From contig NZ_CP107006.1 in NCBI RefSeq assembly GCF_022867795.2, positions 3,844,001 through 3,908,000 of the forward strand: a DNA stretch of 64,000 nt. Direction: 5' to 3'. The stretch is from Chitinophaga horti. Its GTDB lineage: Bacteria > Bacteroidota > Bacteroidia > Chitinophagales > Chitinophagaceae. The first letter of the stretch is position 1; the number at the start of each line of letters is the position of its first letter. A program made the translations under genes and the position numbers. The notes below the pieces were generated by a model, which was not told the origin of the DNA, searched no databases, and saw nothing but the letters and a program-made list of their open reading frames with translations. Positions 37,699-46,077 of this stretch are shown in pieces.

Positions 37699-38450
37699 TC
37701 AGATACGGAAACACTGGTAAACATCTGGCTGTAGTTCTGCGAAAAACGGTACGCATCTACCCCGGGAACGTGTACGGCGCCTATTGTTTTAAAACTGATG
37801 GCATGCGGCGTATTGAACCAGGCGGCCACGTTCGCAGATAGTCGCAGCTGGCTGCTGGCGGGTACGTTAAAAGTGCCTGTGGCGAGCGATACGGTTTGCA
37901 GCGCATTGTATGTCCCCTTAAAACCACCTACATGATACACCAGCGCACCGTCTGGTGCAGGCGACGCTGTAGACGTGCCTTCGAACTTGGCCATGATATA
38001 ACCGCTGTTCCAGCTCCAGAACATACCATTTAATACGTCGAGCGCGCCGGTTTGCGCACCGCTTACGTTACGGATGCTATCTACCCCCAAAAGGAAAGAA
38101 AAACTCTTGTAATCGCCCTCCGGCACACGTTCAACCTTCAGTATTTTAGATTCGGGCACCGCTTCATTTACCAGGTAGTATTTGCCAGGGAATTTCACAA
38201 CCGAGCCATCCACTTTCGTGAAGGCCAGGTTACTCATATAATATTTGAAAGTAGTTACCGTAAATGGCTCGCCGAGGGCGTTGACGTAACTTTTGTTTGC
38301 CAGCACCAGTGCCTCCTGGTTTACTTTATGGTCGATGTGAATGGTGAGGGTACTACCGGCTGGTTCGTCATCCTTCTGGCAGCCTGCAGCCACACCCAGT
38401 GCCAGCAGCACGAGCAGGAACAGGGAGCGTTGGTGTAGAGGCTGTGTCAT
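37695..38450 (-). CDS. MbnP family copper-binding lipoprotein
   Basis: 251 residues; lipobox VAAGC (C24). MbnP motifs are clear: IHIDHKVN at the start, VTTFKYYMSNLAF, LLGVDSIRNVSGAQTGALD, the central MFWSWNSGYIMAKFEG (W-x-W..GY...K.EG), and the beta-rich C-terminus. MbnP binds copper after a tryptophan is modified by its dihaem partner; the partner gene follows with a 4-bp overlap. No methanobactin precursor or biosynthetic gene is nearby. Confidence 0.9.
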   Translation of the reverse strand: MTQPLHQRSLFLLVLLALGVAAGCQKDDEPAGSTLTIHIDHKVNQEALVLANKSYVNALGEPFTVTTFKYYMSNLAFTKVDGSVVKFPGKYYLVNEAVPESKILKVERVPEGDYKSFSFLLGVDSIRNVSGAQTGALDVLNGMFWSWNSGYIMAKFEGTSTASPAPDGALVYHVGGFKGTYNALQTVSLATGTFNVPASSQLRLSANVAAWFNTPHAISFKTIGAVHVPGVDAYRFSQNYSQMFTSVSVSE

Positions 38451-38512
38451 AAAGCTGGTTTGTGTAATGAAGGTACGATGAATTTGCGGTATTGGCTGCC
38501 TGTATCAGCCGA

Positions 38513-38551
38513 TAAAAAAAGCGCGCCTGCCGGTTGAACGGTAGGCGCGCG
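38513..38551 (-). terminator. Terminator of the fucose operon
   Basis: On the minus strand a 12-bp stem (38539-38550 with 38521-38532, one G-T pair) and 6-nt loop, then seven T (38520-38514). It lies just after the fucP stop at 38573. Confidence 0.88.
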
Positions 38552-38572
38552 GGTTATGTGATAGACAAAGCT

Positions 38573-39871
38573 TTATAAGGCCCTGTCGAGTTTATATCCT
38601 TTTAAGGCAAACCAAAGTACTACTCCAAAGCAGAGGAGCGGGATAATGTAAGCCATCTGGATGTTGGAGGCATCGGAAATAAGTCCCATCAATGGCGGAC
38701 AAATAGCGCCGCCTACGATGGACATAATAATCAAAGAAGAACCGGATTTAGCATCTGCCCCAAGCCCCTCGATGCCGAGTGCGAAAATTGTCGGGAACAT
38801 GATCGACATGAAGAAGGGAACTGCGAGGATGGTCCAGACGGCGACATCACCGCTGGTCATCATGGCAACAGCAACGAGTAAGATATTGATCGTGGCGTAA
38901 ATAGCCAACAATTGAACGGGCTTAACTAACTTCATCAAACCTGTACCTACAAAACGGCCGATCATAAAAGCTACACCGGCCACAGAGCCCAACATCCAGG
39001 CTGCATCCTGCTCGTTAATGTTAGCCGAAAATTTCGCAAAACGAATAAAAAAGGCATTTACACCTACCTGCGCACCAATATAGAAAAACTGTGCTATTAC
39101 CGCTGCGATCAGGTGTTTATGACGATATAGGCTACCGTTGTTTCCGATGGCATCGATCGAAGTGTCCTCTTTCTCCTTCACTTCCGGCATTTTGGTGATG
39201 ATGAACAATACGGCGACCAGCAACACCACACAACCAATAATCAGATAAGGCATTTTCACGGTAGCCGCTTCACTACTGAGGTACTGCTGCAACTCAGTAG
39301 GCTGCATACGCGCAAGTTCCTCCTTCGTATGTTCCTTTCCGGAAAGAATAAATTGTGCCCCTATAATGGGCCCAATCACCGCACCAACACCGTTAAACGA
39401 TTGCGCCAGGTTGAGCCTGAATGTAGCGGTTTCCGGTTTTCCCAACACGGTAACGTATGGGTTGGCAGCGGTTTCCAGGAAGGTGAGGCCAGATGCGATC
39501 ACAAACAGTGCGACCAGGAAAAATGCGTATTGACCGGAGTTTGCCGCGGGAATGAATAGGAATGCACCTAAGGCATATAACATCAATCCGAAAACGATGC
39601 CCGACTTATAACCAAACCGCTTCATAACGTACCCCGCAGGCATTGCCATCACGAAGTAAGCGAAGAAAATCGACGAGTCGATGAATGAAGATTGTGTATC
39701 GGTAAGCTGACACGCCTTCTTCAGGTGAGGTATTAGTACGGGGCTTAAATTATGGATAAGCGCCCAGAGAAAAAACAGGCTCGCCACCAGGATAAAAGGA
39801 AACAAGTATTTGCCATTGTTATTGCCGCCAGAGGTGGTATATGTGGAATTGCTTACTGCGGTTCCGGCCAT
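38573..39871 (-). CDS. fucP: L-fucose:H+ symporter (FucP family)
   Basis: 432-residue MFS permease with 12 membrane helices. FucP-family marks: ILVASLFFLWALIHNLSPVL, LIPHLKKACQLTDTQSS, LETAANPYVTVLG and RLNLAQSFNGVGAVIGP. In E. coli FucP two acidic residues in the N-terminal half carry protons. Last gene of a seven-gene minus-strand operon for 6-deoxyhexose oxidation, so the substrate is most likely L-fucose. The family also holds glucose/galactose porters. Confidence 0.9.
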   Translation of the reverse strand: MAGTAVSNSTYTTSGGNNNGKYLFPFILVASLFFLWALIHNLSPVLIPHLKKACQLTDTQSSFIDSSIFFAYFVMAMPAGYVMKRFGYKSGIVFGLMLYALGAFLFIPAANSGQYAFFLVALFVIASGLTFLETAANPYVTVLGKPETATFRLNLAQSFNGVGAVIGPIIGAQFILSGKEHTKEELARMQPTELQQYLSSEAATVKMPYLIIGCVVLLVAVLFIITKMPEVKEKEDTSIDAIGNNGSLYRHKHLIAAVIAQFFYIGAQVGVNAFFIRFAKFSANINEQDAAWMLGSVAGVAFMIGRFVGTGLMKLVKPVQLLAIYATINILLVAVAMMTSGDVAVWTILAVPFFMSIMFPTIFALGIEGLGADAKSGSSLIIMSIVGGAICPPLMGLISDASNIQMAYIIPLLCFGVVLWFALKGYKLDRAL

Positions 39872-39921
39872 AGATCTCGTTTTTTGTGGTGATAGGTATT
39901 TTGTATCAGAATAAATAAAAG

Positions 39922-40704
39922 TTAGCTGATGGAGCGGTCGAGATGTGTATATCCCCCGTCTACATAAATGATCTGGCCGGTGGTGTGTGCAGAACGGTCG
40001 CTTAACAGGAACACGGTCATCGCCGCTATCTCGTCCGAGGTGGTCATTCTTTTTTCCAGCGGAATTTTAGATACGATCGATGCCAGTTTTTCTTCCGGGT
40101 TTGGTAATGAGTTGATCCAGGTCTCATATAACGGCGTCCATACTTCGGCGGGGATTACCGTGTTTACGCGCACGCTGTGCTGCAATAACTCCACCGCCCA
40201 CTCGCGGGTAAGCGCGTTAATAGCGCCTTTGGAGGCGGCATAGCCGGATGTATTTCCCTGCCCGGTATCCGCTACTTTGGAACCGATGTTTACAATGTTG
40301 CCTTTAGCTGCCTTCAGATGCGGCAGTGCATAATGTGCAAGGTTGTAGTAATGCGAAAGGTTGTTTTGCAAGGACGCCATGAACTTCTCGGGGTTACCGC
40401 TCTCCAGCCCTACGCCATCGTTTGCGCCGGCGTTGTTTACCAGGGCATCGATGCGGCCATGAGCAGCCAATGTTTCATCGATCACTTTTTTGCAGTCGCC
40501 GGGTTTGCCCAGTTCTGCTACTACACCGGAAGCACGGCCGCCGGCATTGTTGATCGCTGTTACGATTTTGTCATTGTCGGCCTGGTTCCTGCCTGCGATT
40601 ACCACCACGGCACCTTCTTCGGCTACCAGTCGGGAAATGGCCTCACCAATACCTTTTGCGCCCCCTGTTACAATCACCACTTTGTCCTTCAATCCTAAAT
40701 TCAT
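39922..40704 (-). CDS. SDR oxidoreductase, probable L-fucose dehydrogenase
   Basis: 260-residue classical short-chain dehydrogenase. TGGAKGIGEA (cofactor loop, residues 14-23), NNAG, catalytic Ser in NIVNIGSKV, YAASKGA (Y and K of the active site). By position between fucP and the lactonase it best fits the first oxidation step, L-fucose to L-fuconolactone; this is inference from context, since SDR specificity is not readable by eye. Ends 50 bp before fucP. Confidence 0.78.
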   Translation of the reverse strand: MNLGLKDKVVIVTGGAKGIGEAISRLVAEEGAVVVIAGRNQADNDKIVTAINNAGGRASGVVAELGKPGDCKKVIDETLAAHGRIDALVNNAGANDGVGLESGNPEKFMASLQNNLSHYYNLAHYALPHLKAAKGNIVNIGSKVADTGQGNTSGYAASKGAINALTREWAVELLQHSVRVNTVIPAEVWTPLYETWINSLPNPEEKLASIVSKIPLEKRMTTSDEIAAMTVFLLSDRSAHTTGQIIYVDGGYTHLDRSIS

Positions 40705-40713
40705 ATCTGTTGT

Positions 40714-41532
40714 TTATAACTTATAAAAAGTACGGGCATTACCGCCCATGATCATCCCGACTTCGGAATGAGAAAAACCGGCTATATAACTTTCAAGAAT
40801 ACCTTTCACCTGCGCATACTCCGCCGCCAGTAAACACACGGGCCAGTCAGAACCAAACATCACACGGCTGGAGCCAAAGGCGGTCAGTACCACTTCGATC
40901 CCCGGATCAAAGTCCTCCTGTTTCCAGTGCTGCCAGTCTGCTTCCGTTACCATGCCGCTCAGTTTACAGTACACATTACGGTGATGGGCAATTGCGCGCA
41001 TGTGTTCCGCCCATTCATGGCTAAGCTCTTTCTTAAAATCAGGTTTAGCCAGATGATCTACTACGAAACGTTGCCCGGGGAACATGCCTACAAACTCCAC
41101 CACAGCTGGCAATTGATGTGGGTACACCAGTATGTCGTACGTGAAATTATATTTAGCCAGCAGGGAAACGCCTTTGCAAAAATCTTCCCTTAAAAGGAAA
41201 CGATCATCCGCCTCGCCTTGCACGATATGACGGAAGCCTTTCAACTTTGGGTATTGCGCAAAATGCTGCAGGCGTTCCTCCAGGTTATCGGCGCGCAAAT
41301 CTACCCAGCCTACTACGCCTTTAACGAAGTGATATTTATCTGCAAGGTCGAGCAGGAACTGCGTTTCCTCTTCGGATTGGTCAGCCTGTACGGCCACACA
41401 TCCATCCATACCATTGGCAGCCAGTACGGGGGCCAGGTCATCTGGCAGGAAATCGCGTCGGATAGGCGCATCCATCCAGGTATCCCTTACAGGATTATAG
41501 CGCCAGAAGTGTTGATGTGCATCAATGATCAT
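40714..41532 (-). CDS. Amidohydrolase, probable L-fuconolactonase
   Basis: 272 residues, amidohydrolase-2 fold. Metal motif IDAHQHFWRY (HxH near the N-terminus), GFRHIVQGE, the histidine of FVVDHLAKPDF and the aspartate of VMFGSDWPVCLL. This family hydrolyses six-carbon sugar lactones including L-fuconolactone and L-rhamnonolactone. 9 bp upstream of the SDR gene in the operon. Confidence 0.85.
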   Translation of the reverse strand: MIIDAHQHFWRYNPVRDTWMDAPIRRDFLPDDLAPVLAANGMDGCVAVQADQSEEETQFLLDLADKYHFVKGVVGWVDLRADNLEERLQHFAQYPKLKGFRHIVQGEADDRFLLREDFCKGVSLLAKYNFTYDILVYPHQLPAVVEFVGMFPGQRFVVDHLAKPDFKKELSHEWAEHMRAIAHHRNVYCKLSGMVTEADWQHWKQEDFDPGIEVVLTAFGSSRVMFGSDWPVCLLAAEYAQVKGILESYIAGFSHSEVGMIMGGNARTFYKL

Positions 41533-41595
41533 ACGTGAAATACTGTTTGTTTAATGCCAGTCCTGTACCGGCTGCAATGATCGGACCACGTGGTG

Positions 41596-41931
41596 TTATA
41601 GTTCAAATACTTTGTCCATCATCAACCACTTCTCCCCTGGTTTAGCTACGGGCAGGGCCTGCTGGTATTTCCACATCAGCTGTTCCCATTCCTGCACCTT
41701 CGGATTAGTAGCGTCCATGGCACTTTTACGTTCGAAAGAAAAAGTTTCGTCCACTTCCATGATCATGAACAAACGGTTCATGATCCGGTATATCTCCATC
41801 TTCTCAATGCCTGCACCGGCAATACTGGCTTTAATTTCCGGCCATACTTCGCGGTGGTACTTTTCGTACTCCGCAATCATCGCCGCGTCATCCACCAGAT
41901 CCAGCGCCATGCAATATCTGTTAACGATCAT
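41596..41931 (-). CDS. L-rhamnose/L-fucose mutarotase
   Basis: 111 residues, RhaM/FucU-like ferredoxin-fold (YiiL type): AEYEKYHREVWPEIKASIAG and EIYRIMNRLFMIMEVDETF with the conserved His and Tyr, KVQEWEQLMWKYQQALP. Interconverts anomers of 6-deoxyhexoses, giving the pyranose used by the dehydrogenase. Named for rhamnose in databases, but its neighbours point to fucose. 12 bp after the FAH gene. Confidence 0.85.
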   Translation of the reverse strand: MIVNRYCMALDLVDDAAMIAEYEKYHREVWPEIKASIAGAGIEKMEIYRIMNRLFMIMEVDETFSFERKSAMDATNPKVQEWEQLMWKYQQALPVAKPGEKWLMMDKVFEL

Positions 41932-41943
41932 AACGTTGATGTT

Positions 41944-42798
41944 TTACTTTTTCCATGCAACCGCCTGCTGGCGCGAAGTACCCAGGCCATCAATCCCCAA
42001 TTCGATCACATCGCCCGCTTTCAGGTATACCTGCGGATTCATACCTAAACCTACACCTGCAGGTGTGCCGGTAGAAATCACGTCGCCCGGGAGCAAGGTC
42101 ATAAACTGGCTGAGGTACGATACGATGAAAGGGATTTTAAAGATCAGGTTGGCCGTGGTACCGTCCTGGTATTTGTTACCATTTACGGTGAGCCAGAGGC
42201 GCAGGTTATTGATATCGCTGATCTCGTCTTTGGTAGCGAGCCATGGACCGAGCGGTGCGAAGGTGTCGCAGCTTTTACCTTTCACCCATTGTCCGCCTCG
42301 TTCGATCTGGAACGCTCTTTCGCTGTAATCGTTATGCAGCGCGTAACCAGCAATGTAATCTTCGGCATCTTTCTCTTCCACATAAGAAGCTTTTTTACCG
42401 ATCACTACGGCCAGCTCCACTTCCCAGTCAGTTTTCACACTGTCTTTTGGAATTACCAGTTCGTCGTTAGGGCCTACCAGCGCGGTAGTAGATTTAAAGA
42501 AAACGATAGGTTCCTTTGGAATGGCGGCGTTAGTTTCCTTTGCATGGTCGGCGTAGTTAAGGCCGATGCAAATGATTTTGGAAGGACGTTGAATGGGCGA
42601 ACCAAGACGCGTACCTTCGGCCACTTTGGGCGCGGTAGCTCCATTGGCTTTCCACCATTGCTCCAGGCGGGTTAATCCATCTGTCTCAAAAAATTTCTCT
42701 CCAAAATCTTCACCGAAGGAAGACACATCAAACATGCCATCGTTGGTAACCACACCCGGTTTTTCTGCGCCGGCTAAACCGAACCTTATCAGTTTCAT
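41944..42798 (-). CDS. Fumarylacetoacetate hydrolase family protein (2,4-diketo-3-deoxy-fuconate hydrolase-like)
   Basis: 284 residues. FAH fold with metal ligands in VELAVVIGKKA and ALHNDYSERAFQ, active-site GLNYADHAKETNA, and PGDVISTGTPAGVG near the end. In non-phosphorylative L-fucose degradation the FAH enzyme splits L-2,4-diketo-3-deoxyfuconate to pyruvate and lactate; the two SDR genes and the lactonase support this role. Sequence alone cannot exclude a ureidoglycolate-lyase-like specificity. Confidence 0.83.
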   Translation of the reverse strand: MKLIRFGLAGAEKPGVVTNDGMFDVSSFGEDFGEKFFETDGLTRLEQWWKANGATAPKVAEGTRLGSPIQRPSKIICIGLNYADHAKETNAAIPKEPIVFFKSTTALVGPNDELVIPKDSVKTDWEVELAVVIGKKASYVEEKDAEDYIAGYALHNDYSERAFQIERGGQWVKGKSCDTFAPLGPWLATKDEISDINNLRLWLTVNGNKYQDGTTANLIFKIPFIVSYLSQFMTLLPGDVISTGTPAGVGLGMNPQVYLKAGDVIELGIDGLGTSRQQAVAWKK

Positions 42799-42803
42799 AT
42801 CGT

Positions 42804-43550
42804 TTATTTAAATTTTATTTTTCTGAGTGTTTTTGTTTCGAGTCGGCCATTGCGTACACGCAGTTGTTTGGCTTCTTTAAACTCGCCGTTCATTTTAAGG
42901 CCAAAGTATACCAGGTCGTCCTGCGCTACTGTTAACCATGCTTCGGCAACACTGGCCGGAATGTAATACGTATCTACTTCTTCGATGCCGCCGTATTTAT
43001 AATGCAGCTTTACCGAATCGGCACCCGCCTGTTCCACCTTCACAATAAAATCTTCTACCAGCTGACCGGATCTGAAGTTTTTGTTATGCTCCTTCACCAG
43101 CGGCTGGTTTTTCAGGAAGGCACCCAATCCAAGCGGACCTTCCACATACTGCCAGATATCTTTTGGCGGCGCGGCCGACCAACGGATACGAACAAACGGA
43201 CTGTCGGTCAAAGCATGGTAGTAGCGGGTATCTTTATTACTTTTGATCACCCCTACGTATGCGCTGTTCGGCTTATCCCATACCACCCGGTAAATCGCCG
43301 TATCGGCACCTTGTTGTAACAGGTCCACGTCAAACACCTCTTCCACCCTGGCATTGCCGATCTGGAAGTTGATGCGCACCTGGCCCGTGTCCTGGTCGCG
43401 GTTTTCGAGTGCTACCGAAATAGTACCTTCTGGTTTGGCGGGTGTAAGCGTCGATACCGCGCTATCCTTCCCGTCCTTTTTGCCGCCCTGGTTACAGGCC
43501 GTGCTGATGGTGGCCAAAGCCAATCCTAATAGTATAACGTTGCGTTTCAT
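42804..43550 (-). CDS. Lipoprotein of unknown function inside the fucose operon
   Basis: 248 residues. Lipobox ISTAC (C19) followed by a Gly/Lys/Asp-rich linker. The body (40-248) is mixed alpha/beta with no motif I recognise; it contains FRSGQLVEDFIVKVEQ and a charged C-terminus KTLRKIKFK. Spaced 5 bp from the FAH gene and 18 bp from the SDR, so it is firmly in the operon, yet no fucose-pathway role is known for such a protein. It may be envelope-located and could have joined the operon by chance. Confidence 0.7.
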   Translation of the reverse strand: MKRNVILLGLALATISTACNQGGKKDGKDSAVSTLTPAKPEGTISVALENRDQDTGQVRINFQIGNARVEEVFDVDLLQQGADTAIYRVVWDKPNSAYVGVIKSNKDTRYYHALTDSPFVRIRWSAAPPKDIWQYVEGPLGLGAFLKNQPLVKEHNKNFRSGQLVEDFIVKVEQAGADSVKLHYKYGGIEEVDTYYIPASVAEAWLTVAQDDLVYFGLKMNGEFKEAKQLRVRNGRLETKTLRKIKFK

Positions 43551-43568
43551 AGGATGGAAAAGTACGAA

Positions 43569-44351
43569 TTAATTATTCAGCCTGATGAATCCCCCGTCAA
43601 TTGCATAGTCCGAGCCGGTGATAAAGCCCGCTTCGTCTGAACAAAGGTAGAGGCATTGCCAGGCCACCTCGTCCGGTTTGGCCATGCGACCGATCGGCTG
43701 TGTTTTAGACAGTTTCTCGAACATCTCCGCCTCGCGGCCGGGATAGTTCTTGGCGATGAAACCATCTACGAACGGCGTATGCACGCGGGCCGGCGATATG
43801 CAGTTGCAACGGATGTTATCGGCCAGGTAGTCTTTTGCTACGGAAAGCGTCATCGTTAACACGGCTCCCTTGCTCATCGAATAGGCAAACCTGTCTGGAA
43901 TGCCTACACTCGAAGCAATTGACGCCACGTTGAGAATAACCCCGCCGCCTTGCTTTTTCATTTGTGAGACAGTGGTAAACATGCAGTTGTAAGTGCCCTT
44001 CACGTTTACATTATATATCCTGTCAAGATCCTGTTCCGTAGTAGATTCCAGCTTGCCTACGTGAGCAATGCCCGCGCAGTTAACAAGGATGTGCAGTCCG
44101 CCGGAGATGCTCACGATCTTGTCTATCACCGCCTGTACCGCCTGCTGCTCGCTCACATTCACGCCGTGTACGAAGCCCTCGCCACCGGCAGCTGTAATGC
44201 TGTCGAGCGTTTCCTGCCCCGCCGCTTCGTTCAGTTCCAGGATGTGTACCACAGCGCCCTGCCCCGCGAAACACTTCGCTACGGCCTGACCAATACCGCT
44301 GCCACCGCCTGTTACCACGGCAATTTTGCCATCTAATCGAAACAAGTTCAT
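43569..44351 (-). CDS. SDR oxidoreductase, probable 2-keto-3-deoxy-L-fuconate dehydrogenase
   Basis: 260 residues, classical SDR: TGGGSGIGQA cofactor loop, NCAGIAHVGKLE, catalytic Ser in VASIASSVG, and YSMSKGA with Tyr and Lys. N-terminal MNLFRLDGKIAVVTGG and C-terminal GSDYAIDGGFIRLNN. First gene of the operon. The IASSVGIPDRFAYSMSKG region resembles KDF 4-dehydrogenases, which make the diketo substrate of the FAH enzyme; assigned with moderate confidence by context. Confidence 0.78.
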   Translation of the reverse strand: MNLFRLDGKIAVVTGGGSGIGQAVAKCFAGQGAVVHILELNEAAGQETLDSITAAGGEGFVHGVNVSEQQAVQAVIDKIVSISGGLHILVNCAGIAHVGKLESTTEQDLDRIYNVNVKGTYNCMFTTVSQMKKQGGGVILNVASIASSVGIPDRFAYSMSKGAVLTMTLSVAKDYLADNIRCNCISPARVHTPFVDGFIAKNYPGREAEMFEKLSKTQPIGRMAKPDEVAWQCLYLCSDEAGFITGSDYAIDGGFIRLNN

Positions 44352-44464
44352 CTTTTCTTAATTTAAGGGTTCTAAAGTACCTATTTTACCAAGGCGATTA
44401 CGATCCTTTTTTACCCGTATTAAATACAATCTTCGCCATTGGAACGTACTTCAAATCAAATCTT

Positions 44465-45157
44465 GTGAAAAATATATTTATTTTGATCCTGATCCTGGTC
44501 GCTTTAAGGGGCACTGCCCAGGATATTCCCGCTAACAAATACGGATTAAAGGTGGTGAGCGACCTGGCACTGTACCAACGAATGGTCGCTAAAGATGCTA
44601 ACATGCGGATGGTGAACCTGGAAACGCTGATACCCGGTATAAAAAAGGACATCCGGTATGCCACCGCCAACAATTTTACGAAACAGCAGTTATATCGCCA
44701 AGCCCTTGTTTTTCTAAGGTTGCCCGTCGCCAAAGCCTTATTGGAAGCCCAGCGCGAGCTTAACCGTTTAGGCTACGGCTTTAAAATATTCGATGGGTAT
44801 CGCCCTTATGAAGTTACCGAAAAGATGTGGGCTATCGTACCCGACGATCGCTATGCCGCTAATCCCGCCAACGGCTCGGGCCACAATCGAGGTGCCGCGG
44901 TAGACCTCACACTTATCTACCTGGAAACAGGAAAAGAAGTTGTTATGCCTACCGATTTCGATGACTTTACCGAAAAAGCCTATCATAATTATCCATTAAA
45001 AGACAGTGCTGTTGCGGCCAACAGGGGTTTATTAAAGACAATAATGGAAAAACATGGCTTCACTGCCCTCGAAACGGAATGGTGGCATTATTTTTTCAGG
45101 GATCATAAGAAATATCCGTTGATGGATATACGTTTTGAAGAACTGGATAAACGTTAA
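44465..45157 (+). CDS. D-alanyl-D-alanine dipeptidase (VanX/DdpX family)
   Basis: 230 residues from a GTG start at 44465, with signal peptide (cleavage near GTAQ), so periplasmic. Zinc peptidase motifs: SGHNRGAAVDL (SxHxxGxAxD, two Zn ligands) and EWWHYFF (ExWH, catalytic Glu and third ligand); also GYRPYEVTEKMW with the transition-state Arg. Cleaves D-Ala-D-Ala released from peptidoglycan, here more likely recycling than vancomycin resistance, as no vanHA genes are present. Divergent from the fucose operon. Confidence 0.92.
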   Translation: MKNIFILILILVALRGTAQDIPANKYGLKVVSDLALYQRMVAKDANMRMVNLETLIPGIKKDIRYATANNFTKQQLYRQALVFLRLPVAKALLEAQRELNRLGYGFKIFDGYRPYEVTEKMWAIVPDDRYAANPANGSGHNRGAAVDLTLIYLETGKEVVMPTDFDDFTEKAYHNYPLKDSAVAANRGLLKTIMEKHGFTALETEWWHYFFRDHKKYPLMDIRFEELDKR

Positions 45158-45167
45158 AACCTGCTAT

Positions 45168-46025
45168 ATGAGAAACTACCTGTTGCTGTTTACACTGCTA
45201 TTCGCCGCCTGTTCGAAAAGCGACAATGATACACCTCCCCGCACTACGTACCCGCTCGAGAAGCTGACCAATGTAGCTTACGGCAGCGACAACCGGCAAA
45301 AGATGGACATATACCTGGCAGAAGCGCATGACACCAGCACCCCGTTCATATTATTTATTCACGGTGGCGGCTGGACGGCAGGCAACAAAGAGGATATGCG
45401 TAACTTCCAGGACTTCTTCCTGACTAAAGGCATCAGCAGTGCGAGCATGAGTTACCGCTACGTGAGCGGCAGCGTGCATTATGGAGAACTGATGGCCGAT
45501 GTAAACAAAGCCATCGATCATATCGTCGGCATGAACAACTGGCAATCCCGCAAAACGAAGTTCGTCATCTGCGGTGGCAGTGCCGGTGCACATATGTCGC
45601 TGTTATACGGCTACAACTACGACCCGGCAAACCGCATCAGCGCTATTATTTCACTGGCTGGCCCTACAAAGGTCGACGAGCGCTCGTTCCTGGAATACGC
45701 GAAAACGATCGGCGTGATCGGCGCCTTAAATAACCTGGCCGGCGCAACGTATGCAACCGGTCAACCTATCAACGCAAAATTCTCCGCTGCCAGCCCGATT
45801 AACTATGTAGAAAACGTACCTACGTTATTGATTCACGGTACGACAGACAACATCGTACCTTACCAGCAGGCAACCTTACTGGAAGCGGAATTGAAAGCGA
45901 AGAGCGTGCCTCATAAATTGGTCACCCTGACCGGTGCCGGGCATGATTTAGGAGCGGCGAATCCATTGAATGTATTGTTGATTTCGAATGAGATGACGGC
46001 CTGGGTGAACAAGTATGGGAAATAA
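45168..46025 (+). CDS. Alpha/beta hydrolase lipoprotein (esterase, BD-FAE-like)
   Basis: 285 residues from ATG 45168 (MRNYLLLFTLLFAACSKSDND), chosen because the lipoprotein signal and lipobox (FAAC) begin there; the frame is open back to 45135 inside the previous gene. Carboxylesterase motifs: oxyanion HGGGWTAGNK, nucleophile GGSAGAHMS, acid in LIHGTTDNIVPY, histidine in LTGAGHDLG. Such lipidated esterases deacylate polysaccharides or lipids outside the cell. It starts 10 bp after the dipeptidase gene. Confidence 0.87.
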   Translation: MRNYLLLFTLLFAACSKSDNDTPPRTTYPLEKLTNVAYGSDNRQKMDIYLAEAHDTSTPFILFIHGGGWTAGNKEDMRNFQDFFLTKGISSASMSYRYVSGSVHYGELMADVNKAIDHIVGMNNWQSRKTKFVICGGSAGAHMSLLYGYNYDPANRISAIISLAGPTKVDERSFLEYAKTIGVIGALNNLAGATYATGQPINAKFSAASPINYVENVPTLLIHGTTDNIVPYQQATLLEAELKAKSVPHKLVTLTGAGHDLGAANPLNVLLISNEMTAWVNKYGK

Positions 46026-46053
46026 AAAAGGGCCAGGCACCTCGCCCGACCCT
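46023..46053 (-). terminator. Terminator of the leu operon
   Basis: Minus-strand hairpin, GGGTCGGGC-like arm pairing with GCCTGGCCC (two G-T pairs) in 46029-46053, then a six-T run (46024-46029). Sits between the convergent esterase and leuA. Confidence 0.7.
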
Positions 46054-46077
46054 TACTATACGTTGGCTGATTATGTC

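Noticed and set aside
44465..45157. Vancomycin resistance gene
   Set aside because: VanX-family enzyme is present, but no vanH or vanA ligase; more likely cell-wall recycling.
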